Notes: generated by a model from the sequence alone, not told the origin. A stretch of DNA of 12,259 bases from JBFHES01 sp041584015 (GCA_041584015.1 JBFHES010000137.1:1-12259), one strand, 5' to 3'. Shown: positions 1 to 8,900, counted from the stretch's first letter. Numbers and translations are program-made.

Positions 1-2
1 AT

Positions 3-872
3 CATCAGTATTATCATTTTTATCATGTTGATAATGCTAGTGATAATAGCCTTGCCATAAGAGCTAACAGTGGTCTTTATAAGGATAACTGGAAAGCTAA
101 TTTGTCACTTAGCTATACTGCTCTTGGATATAATGCAGGTAACATGGAACTATTCGGTGATTGGATTATGAGTTTATCAGACACTACGTCAAGTAATATA
201 AAGATTAGCTTATCACATAAATCCAAAGATCCAGATTGGTTTTATTATAACTCATCATTAGCAAATAACATATCTGTTCAATCAACTGGCAAAGAATCGA
301 GAACATTTATCGATGGGAATTATTTCAATTTCGAACGAAAATTAGAATTGAAGGTTTGTTGGGGACTATTAGGAAATCCAATATATTTTAGCGAATCTGC
401 CATTTTATCGCAAAAAGAAGGCATTTACGAATATTTCTCAATAGGTGTTAATAAGGCATTCTCATTCGGCAGATTTACAATGATGAACAATCTCTCATTT
501 CAGCATGTTTATAGCACGCGGCACTTCCCATTACCGAAATACTATTATAAGGGATCTTTATATTATGAGAACACAATTTTAGACAATGTTCTAAATTTTC
601 AGATTGGAGTTGATGGCTGGATTACCAGTAAGTTTAATGCACCTGGCTATATGCCTGTTTACGGAGCATATTATCCACAAAATGAAAAACTAATTGGTGC
701 CTATCCAACATTTGATGTATATGCCAAGTTTAAACTTAAGACCGTCAGAATTCTCATTAAATATGAGCATTTTAATGAAGGTTTGCTTGGCAGAGAGTAT
801 TATGGGGCTTATCTGTATCCTTTAAATCCTGCCAGGTTAACCTGGGGATTGGTCTGGTTTTTCTATGATTAG
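3..872 (+). CDS. Putative outer-membrane beta-barrel porin, 3' part only
   Basis: The reading frame is open from the first complete codon at base 3 to the TAA-type stop region ending at 872, so the gene starts left of the window and about 290 C-terminal residues are visible. An internal TTG at 102 could be read as a start, but the open frame upstream (HQYYHFYH, then NSLAIRANSGLYKDNWKANL) has the same character and argues against it. The protein is rich in Tyr, Phe, Trp, Asn and Gly in alternating patterns, with short turns such as GNPIYF and GREYYGAY, as expected of amphipathic beta strands. It ends with PARLTWGLVWFFYD, resembling the closing strand of the Bacteroidota 'putative porin' family (Pfam Porin_10 type). 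Function, inferred: passive diffusion or a structural barrel in the outer membrane. There is no visible link to the glucan locus. Family assignment is from overall character and the C-terminus, not from a search. Confidence 0.7.
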   Translation, partial: HQYYHFYHVDNASDNSLAIRANSGLYKDNWKANLSLSYTALGYNAGNMELFGDWIMSLSDTTSSNIKISLSHKSKDPDWFYYNSSLANNISVQSTGKESRTFIDGNYFNFERKLELKVCWGLLGNPIYFSESAILSQKEGIYEYFSIGVNKAFSFGRFTMMNNLSFQHVYSTRHFPLPKYYYKGSLYYENTILDNVLNFQIGVDGWITSKFNAPGYMPVYGAYYPQNEKLIGAYPTFDVYAKFKLKTVRILIKYEHFNEGLLGREYYGAYLYPLNPARLTWGLVWFFYD

Positions 873-1079
873 TTGAAGAAAATTGTCGAAAATTAGGCTT
901 TAAAAAATATATTGTACATTTACAGTGTGAAAAAAGGGTTTAAACCATTTATGAACGTATCATTAACATAGTACCATAAAGTACTGTTTCTCCTAAAGCA
1001 TTGGAAGCTTTTGTCTAATAATCAGGATGATGAAACTTTAAACTCACTAATGCGTATTAGTTCACGAAACTAACCAAAA

Positions 1080-2522
1080 ATGAAATCACAAATACATTTG
1101 TATATTTTTAAGATACTTTCGATTACTATGCTGCTCTTACTTTTTTCATGTCAGAATGAAAAACAAGTGAGTGTGGCTACCGAAGTATCTGTTCCTTATT
1201 CACGTCTTGATAATATGCGTGAACAGGGCAAACTGGTTGCAATTACCGACTATAACACAACAAGCTATTTTGTTTATAAAGGAGAGCCAATGGGCTTTCA
1301 GTATGAACTTCTTCAATCTTTGGCAGATTATTTAAATGTAAAACTTGAAGTAATTGTTAGTAACGATCTGGAAGAAACTTTTGACTATTTGCAGGAAGGT
1401 GAATGCGATTTAATTGCAACCAACCTTACGGTAACAAAAGACAGGAGTAGGTTTCTTAGTTTCTCTGAATCTATTGCTCAAACAAGGCAAGTACTAGTTC
1501 AGCGCAAACCGGAAGGTTGGAAGCGGATGAGGAAATCAACGCTCGAGAAGAAGTTACTGCGAAATCAATTAGATCTGGCAGGAAAAACTGTTTATATCCA
1601 GAAGGGGTCTGTTTATCTAAATAGATTGGCATCCTTATCTGATGAAATAGGAGATAGCATAAATGTAGTTGAATTGCCAAACTATGAAACAGAACAGCTT
1701 ATTAAATTAGTAGCCGAAGGCGAAATTGAATACACCGTTTGTGACGAAATTGTTGGAATGGTAAATCGAACCTATTTCGATAACATAGATATTAAGACGG
1801 CAGTTAGCTTTCCGCAAAAACTAGCTTGGGCAGTTAGGTCTGGCGATGATGAATTGAAGGCAGAGATTGACAAGTGGTTGATCAACTTCAAAAAAACAAG
1901 TAAATACCGCTATACTTATAATAAGTACTTTAAAAATTCTAGATCTGCAAAGATTGCCAATAGCGAGTACTTTGCCATGAGTACAGGGAAAGTCTCTGAT
2001 TATGATGAGATATTCAAAGGTCGTAGCAAAGAGATTGGTTGGGATTGGAAATTGCTTGCTTCCCTTGTTTATCAAGAGTCGAATTTTAATCCTACAGTAA
2101 CATCTTGGGCTGGTGCCTTTGGATTGATGCAACTAATGCCTGGTACTGCTCAGCGATTTGGAGTTGATACACTTTCGTCTCCGCAGGAGAATATCGAAGC
2201 TGGGGTAAAGTATATAAAATGGCTTGATGAAATTCTGACAGATAAAATTGAGGATAAGCTGGAACGCAGAAAGTTTGTAATTGCTTCTTATAATGTGGGG
2301 CTTGGTCATGTGCTTGATGCGCGGCGATTAGCAAAAAAGTTTGGAAGAGATGAAAATGTCTGGCTTGACAATGTAGACTATTATTTGTTGAATAAATCGA
2401 ACCCGGAGTTTTATCAGGATCCTGTAGTTAAATACGGATACTGCCGTGGCGAGGAACCATACAAGTACGTATCTGAAATACTGGAAAGATACGAGCATTA
2501 TAGAAACATAATTAATGAATAA
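1080..2522 (+). CDS. MltF-like membrane-bound lytic murein transglycosylase (SBP_bac_3 + SLT lipoprotein)
   Basis: A 480-aa lipoprotein. Residues 1-23 form a signal peptide ending in lipobox LFSC with lipidated Cys24. Residues about 50-285 resemble a family 3 solute-binding domain (KLVAITDYNTTSYFVYKGEPMG at its start, GECDLIATNLTVTKDRS inside). Residues about 310-440 are a GH23/SLT transglycosylase domain: catalytic Glu333 in YQESNFNP, the GLMQLMP motif at 348-354 and the (A)SYN motif at 402-405. Known MltF enzymes have this architecture and length (about 500 aa): the SLT domain cleaves peptidoglycan between MurNAc and GlcNAc to give 1,6-anhydro products, and the binding-like domain modulates it. 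Cys24 is followed by QNEKQ, without an acidic cluster, so periplasm-facing anchoring is likely. The start is the first ATG before a good signal peptide; no Shine-Dalgarno is seen. It lies 207 bases after the porin and ends inside a bidirectional terminator. The paralogue name mltF itself is not certain. Confidence 0.9.
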   Translation: MKSQIHLYIFKILSITMLLLLFSCQNEKQVSVATEVSVPYSRLDNMREQGKLVAITDYNTTSYFVYKGEPMGFQYELLQSLADYLNVKLEVIVSNDLEETFDYLQEGECDLIATNLTVTKDRSRFLSFSESIAQTRQVLVQRKPEGWKRMRKSTLEKKLLRNQLDLAGKTVYIQKGSVYLNRLASLSDEIGDSINVVELPNYETEQLIKLVAEGEIEYTVCDEIVGMVNRTYFDNIDIKTAVSFPQKLAWAVRSGDDELKAEIDKWLINFKKTSKYRYTYNKYFKNSRSAKIANSEYFAMSTGKVSDYDEIFKGRSKEIGWDWKLLASLVYQESNFNPTVTSWAGAFGLMQLMPGTAQRFGVDTLSSPQENIEAGVKYIKWLDEILTDKIEDKLERRKFVIASYNVGLGHVLDARRLAKKFGRDENVWLDNVDYYLLNKSNPEFYQDPVVKYGYCRGEEPYKYVSEILERYEHYRNIINE

Positions 2523-2556
2523 AAAAAAGGAGCACTTTGCTCCTTTTTTTTATTCA
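2516..2556. terminator. Bidirectional rho-independent terminator between convergent genes
   Basis: This is a perfect inverted repeat with 19-base arms (TGAATAAAAAAAAGGAGCA and its reverse complement) around a 3-base CTT loop. The GC-containing core GGAGCA/TGCTCC is flanked by an A8 tract on one side and a T8 tract on the other, so it gives a hairpin plus U-run on either strand. It overlaps the last codons and stop of the transglycosylase (stop at 2520-2522) and lies 7 bases past the end of the LacI-family gene. It therefore ends both transcripts and insulates the glucan locus from the left-hand block. Confidence 0.93.
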
Positions 2557-2563
2557 TAAGAAT

Positions 2564-3577
2564 TTATTTCGTACTACTGTCTCTCACAATGAGACTAGAT
2601 GTAATTACTTTAGTTTCTGGCGTGTAGTCTTCGAACTTTGTTGAAAATCGTTTAATAAGAAGCTGCATTGCTTCCCTTCCCATTTCGTAACCATGTTGCT
2701 CAACCGTTGATAATTGAGGATCCGATATTGTTGAGATTCTTCCATTGGTAAAACCGATTATTGCAATATCTTCAGGAACACGTAATCCTTGTTGCTTAAT
2801 TACCTTGAGCGCACCAGCTGCTGTTTCGTCGTTTACAGCAAAAATGGCATCAGGTTTATTTTCTGATAAGAGTTTAGGTGTTTCTAGTAGTGCTTTTTCA
2901 TAGGTGTCGCAAAATACCACTAAGGATTCATCATATGGTAAATCGAACTTTGCTAGTGCTTTCTTATAACCATTCAGTCTGTTTTTACCAATAAGTAAAT
3001 TCTGCGGACCAGAGAGGTGAGCAATTCGTTGGTTACCTGTTTCACACAAATGGCTTACGGCCTTAAACGCTCCTGCCTCATCATCTATAACAACACTATG
3101 TGTTTGAATTTCTTCACATACCCGGTCAAAGAACACAATTGGAATACCAAGATCTTCGAGATTTTTAAGGTGTTTGTGTTTAACAGTTTCTTTTGAAATT
3201 GAAATCAACAAACCATCTACACGACTAGAGGCCATGGCCTGAACACTAGCCACCTCACGATCGAAGGATTCATTCGACTGGCAGATCATCACGTTATAGC
3301 CTGCTTCAAAAGCAACATCTTCAATTCCACTAATTACTGATGAGAAAAAAAAGTGCACTATTTCCGGTATAACAACCCCAATTACATTGGTTTTACTTTG
3401 CAACAAACTAAGGGCTACAGCATTTGGTTTGTAACGATATTTTTTTGCGAGTTCTTGTACCGCCTTCTTGGTTTTAGTGCTTATGTCCGGATGATCCTTA
3501 AGCGCACGAGAAACTGTTGATGGTGAAATTCCAAGTTCTTTTGCTATATCTTTTATGGTAATTTGAGTTCCTCTCAT
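2564..3577 (-). CDS. LacI-family transcriptional regulator of the adjacent glucan locus
   Basis: A 337-aa protein of normal LacI/GalR length. The N-terminal helix-turn-helix spans residues 6-27 (TIKDIAKELGISPSTVSRAL). The hinge helix at 51-60 (PNAVALSLLQ) carries Leu58 where PurR has its DNA-intercalating leucine; Leu56 replaces the usual Arg of the ARxL motif. Residues about 62-337 form the periplasmic-binding-protein-like effector domain, with family marks such as GVVIPEI, DGLLIS, VVIDDEAGAF, DAIFAVNDETAAGAL and DIAIIGFTNG. It is transcribed away from the CBM protein, SusC, SusD and GH13 genes, a common position for the local regulator of alpha-glucan loci in Bacteroidota. A perfect LacI-type palindrome lies 108 bases upstream of its start, so autoregulation together with control of the divergent genes is likely. 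Effector sugar unknown: maltose or a maltodextrin is an inference from the neighbours. Whether it represses or activates cannot be read from the sequence. Confidence 0.93.
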   Translation of the reverse strand: MRGTQITIKDIAKELGISPSTVSRALKDHPDISTKTKKAVQELAKKYRYKPNAVALSLLQSKTNVIGVVIPEIVHFFFSSVISGIEDVAFEAGYNVMICQSNESFDREVASVQAMASSRVDGLLISISKETVKHKHLKNLEDLGIPIVFFDRVCEEIQTHSVVIDDEAGAFKAVSHLCETGNQRIAHLSGPQNLLIGKNRLNGYKKALAKFDLPYDESLVVFCDTYEKALLETPKLLSENKPDAIFAVNDETAAGALKVIKQQGLRVPEDIAIIGFTNGRISTISDPQLSTVEQHGYEMGREAMQLLIKRFSTKFEDYTPETKVITSSLIVRDSSTK

Positions 3578-3633
3578 CTGCTATATTGCAATTTATCTTT
3601 ATTAATCAAATATCTTTAATCTATGCAGAGCCG

Positions 3634-3664
3634 CAAAAATTAAATATTCCAATATACATACAAA
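3634..3664 (-). promoter_or_regulatory. Candidate promoter of the LacI-family gene
   Basis: Read on the minus strand, TTTG (3664-3661) is followed by exactly 19 bases and then AATTTTTG (3641-3634). This differs by one base from the Bacteroidota primary promoter pattern TTTG-N19-TAnnTTTG. Alternatives exist in this AT-rich stretch: TTTG (3693-3690, inside the operator)-N21-TTATTTTG (3668-3661), and TTTG (3637-3634)-N18-GATATTTG (3615-3608). The start site is therefore not settled. Confidence 0.45.
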
Positions 3665-3685
3665 ATAATAAAGATTGAAATAGAA

Positions 3686-3703
3686 ATTGCAAACGTTTGC
3701 AAT
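3686..3703. promoter_or_regulatory. Probable LacI-family operator (perfect 18-bp palindrome)
   Basis: ATTGCAAACGTTTGCAAT is a perfect palindrome centred on a CpG step. Its core GCAAACGTTTGC is identical to the core of the E. coli PurR consensus operator, and the central CpG is where LacI-family hinge helices insert a leucine. It lies in the 263-base divergent intergenic region between the LacI-family gene and the CBM protein gene, 108 and 137 bases from their start codons. It is the only such full palindrome I found in the window; a half-site-like ATTGCAAT occurs at 3585-3592. Binding by the neighbouring regulator is inferred. Confidence 0.82.
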
Positions 3704-3765
3704 AATGTTTTATGTGAAAATGATTGCATAAATAGCCTCTGTTTAAGCTTTGTAAGGAATTATAT

Positions 3766-3798
3766 TATGGATTTCAAACTTTTTTTTTTGTAAATTTG
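3766..3798 (+). promoter_or_regulatory. Candidate promoter of the CBM/T9SS protein gene
   Basis: TAAATTTG at 3791-3798 matches the Bacteroidota -7 element TAnnTTTG exactly, 42 bases before the start codon. The best upstream partner is TATG at 3766-3769 (one mismatch to TTTG) with a 21-base spacer. The spacer contains a run of ten T residues (3780-3789). An alternative uses TTTG at 3696-3699, inside the palindrome, with a weaker AATGATTG at 3719-3726; that promoter would be directly occluded by an operator-bound regulator. Confidence 0.5.
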
Positions 3799-3840
3799 AG
3801 ATATCACGCATTGAACAATTAACCTTAAAAGAATAGAGCT

Positions 3841-5865
3841 ATGAAAAAAGTTTTACTTACCCTTATTAATTTGCTACTGCTAGCAGCAATTACAAATGTA
3901 CTTGCTCAAATGCCAGCGGCAATATCATTAGATCCGGCCAATCCCACGGCTGAAGAAACATTCACAATAACTTTTGATCCGGCAGCTGCCTGTTTTGAAT
4001 CTGGAACATTGGTAGGAGGCACCTCCGTAGCCATGCATTCAGGAGTTGAACTGGTCGACGGTACGCAATGGAATCATGTTATAGAGTTTGACAATACTGG
4101 CGCTAATGGTTTAGCTCCAAACTTTACTGATAATGGTGATGGTACTTTCTCATTTACATATAATCCTCTAGAGTTTTATGGCTTTCCATCAGGTACCGTA
4201 GTAACTAAAATATGTGCTGTATTTAATAATGGTACTGATTGGACAACGGATGGGCGAGATTATGACGCTTCGGGCTCTGCTTGTCAAGACTTCTTTATTC
4301 CATTAGCTTACTCAAGCACTGAGCCAGTTGTAATGTTTAATGTTAATCTGAATAAGCAAATTCTTGATGGTAATTTCGATCCGGCGATCGGAAACGTTTA
4401 TGCCATGGTAGATGGTATGTCTGAGTTATTATTGGAGAATACGTATGATACAGCATTTGTGCCTCAGAATATTTATGTTGGTGAAATTAGCACAGGCCTA
4501 ACCGAAGGACAAGTACTTGACTTCAAGTTTAAGATGGATCAAACAGAAGAAACGATCAACAGGTCTATTACTTTAGTTCCAGGTAGCAATGTAGTTGATG
4601 TTTGGTTTAATGATGAGCCACTAATACCGCCAACTGTACTTACACTTAATTGTGATATGAATTATCAAATTGCTGCTGGTAATTTTGATGCAGCACTTGA
4701 TTCGCTGGATGTTGCCGGCTCGTTTAATGGCTGGGGAGCCATGGATTATTTAAGTGATGACGATGGCGATGGTATCTATTCAATTGATATTACTCCAATA
4801 GATCCTGGTGCAATTGAATTTAAGTTCAGAATAAATGGAGACTGGAATACCTCAGAGTTTGCAGGTGGTGGTGCGAACAGAGAGCTTTTTGTTCCTGCAA
4901 CAGATTATACATTTAATGGAATTTATGATAACTTCATGCCAAACGCCGTGCCGGTGACTTTCATTTGTCATATGCCATATCAAACGATGCTTGGCGTATT
5001 TAATCCGGAAACAGATTATCTTGATGTAGCTGGTTCGTTCAACGGATGGGGCGGTGGCAACCAACTTGGCGATGTTGATGCGGATACTGTTTATAAAGTT
5101 ACTTTGCCGGTTGACACAAGCAGTAGCGCAGCAATTGAATTTAAATTCAGAATAAATGGTGACTGGGGAACGTCTGAGTTTCCTGGCGGTGGACCAAATA
5201 GAATGTATACCGTATTAGATACAGTAGGAGGGTTTGAGAATATTATTGATGTTTGGTACAGTAATGATAATCCAACTATTGCAACGGCTCCACGTGCTGT
5301 TGGTGTTGAAATAACGGCAACTAACCTCGAAATAGGTACAGAGCTAATGGCCATGTATACGTACGAAGATATTAATGGCGATCTTGAAGGTGCTACAACA
5401 TTTGAATGGGCAATAGCCGATGACGATGCAGGAACAAACAAGGTAGTGCAATCTGATGGTACAACAGATACTTACACATTGGTAGAAGCGGATGCAAATA
5501 AATATGTATTCTTATCAATCCGTCCGGTTGCTCTAACTGAAACTGGAGAAGAACCTGCAGGTACCATGTATGGTGATACCGTTACCGTTTTTGTTGGACC
5601 AGTTTGGCCTCTGGATGTTGCAAACATCAATTCAGAGACAATCATGATCTACCCAAATCCTGTAAACAATACCCTATTTATTAATCATCTGCAAGTAGGA
5701 AACAAAGTTGTTCTTTGTAATATTCTTGGGCAACCAATAATAAGCAGAACAGCTAGTTCAAATAAAATAAGCATCGCTACTCAAAACTTACCAGCTGGTT
5801 TATACTTTATTAATGTAAGTAATAATAAAGGAATTATTAGTTCTCAGCGGATAGTTAAGAACTAA
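3841..5865 (+). CDS. Secreted tandem glycan-binding (CBM/E-set-like) protein with T9SS sorting domain
   Basis: A 674-aa protein with signal peptide 1-22/23 (cleavage near NVLAQ). Residues about 24-157 form a beta-sandwich-like domain of the type found on Bacteroidota starch-active surface proteins (LDPANPTAEETFTITFDP, then AMHSGVE), with Cys51, Cys125 and Cys148. Three tandem units follow at about 163-258, 266-362 and 370-476; units 2 and 3 share LDVAGSFNGWG and AIEFKFRINGDW, resembling the AMPK-GBD/CBM48 or CBM20 style of starch-binding fold. Residues about 480-586 look Ig-like (YEDINGDLEG, FEWAIADDD). Residues 600-674 form a type A T9SS tail: IYPNPVNN, LPAGLYFINVS and terminal RIVKN. No catalytic motif is visible, so a surface or secreted alpha-glucan-binding role is inferred, functionally like SusE/SusF but not a lipoprotein. 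It is the first gene right of the divergent promoter region and is followed by its own terminator. Exact CBM family and ligand are unproven. Confidence 0.8.
   Translation: MKKVLLTLINLLLLAAITNVLAQMPAAISLDPANPTAEETFTITFDPAAACFESGTLVGGTSVAMHSGVELVDGTQWNHVIEFDNTGANGLAPNFTDNGDGTFSFTYNPLEFYGFPSGTVVTKICAVFNNGTDWTTDGRDYDASGSACQDFFIPLAYSSTEPVVMFNVNLNKQILDGNFDPAIGNVYAMVDGMSELLLENTYDTAFVPQNIYVGEISTGLTEGQVLDFKFKMDQTEETINRSITLVPGSNVVDVWFNDEPLIPPTVLTLNCDMNYQIAAGNFDAALDSLDVAGSFNGWGAMDYLSDDDGDGIYSIDITPIDPGAIEFKFRINGDWNTSEFAGGGANRELFVPATDYTFNGIYDNFMPNAVPVTFICHMPYQTMLGVFNPETDYLDVAGSFNGWGGGNQLGDVDADTVYKVTLPVDTSSSAAIEFKFRINGDWGTSEFPGGGPNRMYTVLDTVGGFENIIDVWYSNDNPTIATAPRAVGVEITATNLEIGTELMAMYTYEDINGDLEGATTFEWAIADDDAGTNKVVQSDGTTDTYTLVEADANKYVFLSIRPVALTETGEEPAGTMYGDTVTVFVGPVWPLDVANINSETIMIYPNPVNNTLFINHLQVGNKVVLCNILGQPIISRTASSNKISIATQNLPAGLYFINVSNNKGIISSQRIVKN
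4327..5268 (+). repeat. Three tandem carbohydrate-binding-like units inside the T9SS protein
   Basis: The units have a period of about 103-107 residues, aligned on FNVNL/LNCDM/FICHM and VAGSFNGW. Units 2 (about 4636-4926) and 3 (about 4948-5268) are also close at DNA level: 4810-4860 and 5131-5181 match at most positions (both begin gcaattgaatttaa). This implies a fairly recent internal duplication. Unit 1 is diverged and lacks the NGW motif. Confidence 0.75.
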
Positions 5866-5884
5866 CATTCTTCATAATATGATT

Positions 5885-5908
5885 AAACCCCGCACTTGCG
5901 GGGTTTTT
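5885..5908 (+). terminator. Rho-independent terminator after the CBM/T9SS gene
   Basis: AAACCCCGCA and TGCGGGGTTT form a strong GC-rich stem with a tiny loop (effectively 9 bp with a 4-base ACTT loop), followed by a T run to 5908. It starts 20 bases after the stop at 5865 and lies 57 bases before the SusC start. Transcripts from the upstream gene should end here, or be reduced to a read-through fraction, before susC. Confidence 0.88.
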
Positions 5909-5964
5909 CATTTGTTTCCGATACCTACTAATCAAAATATTACTAATAATCTAAATATGAAATT

Positions 5965-8900
5965 ATGACTAGATCTTTACGATTTGTTTTCATACTGGTG
6001 CTTACAAGCGCTCTGGGATTATTGAGCTATGCACAGAATGGAACCATTACAGGGAAAGTTCTCGACGAATCAACAGGTGAGGCCTTAATTGGCGCCGCTG
6101 CTGTTATCGAAGGAACAACCATCGGAACGGTCACAAATGTTGATGGCATTTTTGTTTTATCAAATATAAAGGCCGGAAAAATTGAACTGACTGTTTCCTT
6201 TATTGGCTATAAGAAAATTGTCAGAGAGCTTACGATTGGCGCAAATGAGACAGTAACCAGTAATTTTAATTTGCTTGCAGATATGATGCAACTCGACGAA
6301 TTGGTTGTTATAGGTTACGGTACAAAAAGGAAAAAGGAAATTACCGGCTCAATTGTTAGTGTTAAGTCTGATGAGCTGAGGGATGTGGGTGCAACCGATG
6401 CTATTAGCCGCATCGAAGGAAGAGCGGTAGGAACACAACTTTTGAATAATAATGGTTTAGCGGGTGGCGAGAAGTCTATTCGTATTAGAGGAACCTCCTC
6501 GTTGCTAACATCCAGCGAGCCCTTATATGTTGTTGATGGTGTTCCTATCATATCCGGTAATACAACCGACAATGGCAAGTTTGCCGATGGCACCAGTGCT
6601 TTGGCACAAATCAACCCTGAAGACATTGAATCTATGGAGATTTTAAAGGATGCCTCTGCTGCTGCAATTTATGGTTCCAGGTCGGCAAATGGAGTGGTAT
6701 TGATCACAACCAAGCAAGGGAAAAAGGGTGATGCCAAAGTAGATGTAAATTATTACAGAGGTACTTCCTCAGAAACAAACAGATTGGCTTTGCTGAATGG
6801 ACCGGAATATTTGAAGTATGCAAAGCAAGCTTATTTGAATTCGGCTTTGTACGATCCGGAAACAAGATTGATGGACTTAAGTGAAGCGTCTGTATTAGTA
6901 GCAGAAAATAACTTTTACAACGACCTTCCATTTGGAATTGATTCTGCTATGGCAGAAAACACCAATACCGATTGGGTAGATGAAATGATGCGTGTGGGGC
7001 TGGTACAGAATTTCAATATTTCAACCAGCGGTGCAACCGATAAAACAACCTATTTCCTATCAGGAACCTACCGGGACGAAAAGGGTATTTTGGTAGGGAA
7101 TGATTTTGTAAGAACCAGTGGACGCGTAAACATTACACATCAGGTTAAAGACTGGTTGCAAGTAGGAACCAACTTTAACATCACCAATACCAAGAATAAT
7201 AGGGTGCCTACAAGTTGGGCCGGAGGTTTAGGAACTGCACAAAGCCGATCGCTGCCAATAATGCCTATTGATACTAATGGTGTTTATTTTGCTCCAAGGA
7301 GCGGTGTAAATGTGGTGGCCTTTAACGAAAATTTTAATTATGTAGCTGATGCGACCTCTATTCTGAGTAATGTTTTTGCGAAGTTTGATATCACTGATCA
7401 TTTGTCGTTTCGGTCGGATTATGGCTTGAATGATTATTACCTCAGAGAAGAAACTTATCAGGGTACCATCACTCAGGAAGTTGCAGAGGCAAATGATCGC
7501 AGACTGCATATTATTAACTGGAATTGGATTAACACCTTGCAGTTCAAAAAGGATTTTAACGCTCATTCGCTTACAGCCTTAGGAGGTAGTCAGCTTTCTG
7601 CCAGCGAGGATATAGGTAGTTATGTAACCGGAACCGATTTTCCGGCACCAAGCTTACAATTGCCCGGAAATGCGTCAACCAGAGATGGTGGTACCTGGCA
7701 CGAAGCTTATCGATTTAGCAGTCTGTTTGGCCGCTTAGCTTATGATTATTCAGATAAATATTACATGGATTTTTCCGTGCGCTATGATGGATCAACCAGG
7801 TTTGGAAAGGATCATCGCTGGGGCGTTTTTCCGGCAGGATCGGTTGGCTGGATTATCTCAGAAGAGTCGTTTTGGCCAAGTGAGTTTATTAGCTTTCTGA
7901 AGTTAAGAGGAAGTTATGGTCTTACCGGTAATGCCGAGTTTGGCAACTTTCAATGGTTCGGATCATATTACTCAACAAAGTATAACGAAACTCCTGGAAT
8001 TGGCTATAGTAGAATTGAGAACCCCGAGTTGGCTTGGGAAAAAACACTTCAACAAGACATAGGTATCGACTTTGCATTTATGCAAGGTCGTGTTAATGGT
8101 GGTTTCGACTATTATATTAAAAATACCACCGACATGTTGATGGATGTGAATATACCAGCCACTTCAGGAGCATTAACAGTAACACGAAATGTTGGAGCCA
8201 TGGACAACTATGGCTTTGAGTTTTTTATCACATCAAGAAATATTGTGAAAGAGCATTTTAAATGGACTACTGATTTTAATATAGCCCGAAATAAAAACAA
8301 AATTGTGAAGATTACACCAACAGAAATAGCCGGTGAAACCTTTGGCAATAATTATGCAGTGCAGGGCGAAACAATTGGAGCCTGGAAACTTGTTGAATGG
8401 TACGGTATAGCCAATGCCTATTCGCAGGTAACAGTTACCGATTGGGCCACTGATGAACAAACAGAAACGATTCAAAAGGATATCGAGATATTACCAGGGG
8501 AGGAATTGTTTGTGAACCATTGGGGCGAAATAACCAATGAATTCGATTTCGATCGTGATGCGAAAATCCAGGGTAATCCATATCCTGATTATTTTGGTGG
8601 AATCAATAATACATTCATGATCTATGATTTTGATTTTAGCTTTCTATTTACTTTTTCTCTAGGACAGGAAGTTTACAGGGATGATGGTAAATTTCTTGAA
8701 GGAGGATTTGATGGAAACTGGAATCAAATGACTAATGCAATGAATGCCTGGACACCAGCAAACCCAGAAGATCCAAGAGAAGAATGGGTTCCTGCTTTTG
8801 ATACAGATGTGCCAATGGCATTTTGGCAACAGGATAACAGAAATTATAATTCTACCCGCTATTTAAGCGAGGCCTCTTTTGTTCGTTTAAAGACAGTTGT

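Noticed and set aside
102..104. TTG as the start of the porin-like gene
   Set aside because: The frame is open without interruption to the left edge and the upstream residues look like further barrel strands, so the gene is treated as left-truncated by the window.
937..1061. Small palindromes before the transglycosylase gene: GGTTTAAACC (937-946), AGTAC/GTACT (970-985), ACTAAT/ATTAGT (1046-1061)
   Set aside because: They are short, AT-rich and mutually unrelated, without a T tail or adjacent regulator. They are expected by chance in a 207-base AT-rich gap.
2092..2334. Minus-strand open frame of 80 codons opposite the transglycosylase domain
   Set aside because: It lies wholly opposite a gene with clear SLT motifs, shows no family resemblance and has no promoter or ribosome site of its own. 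The other antisense frames within genes were rejected for the same reason.
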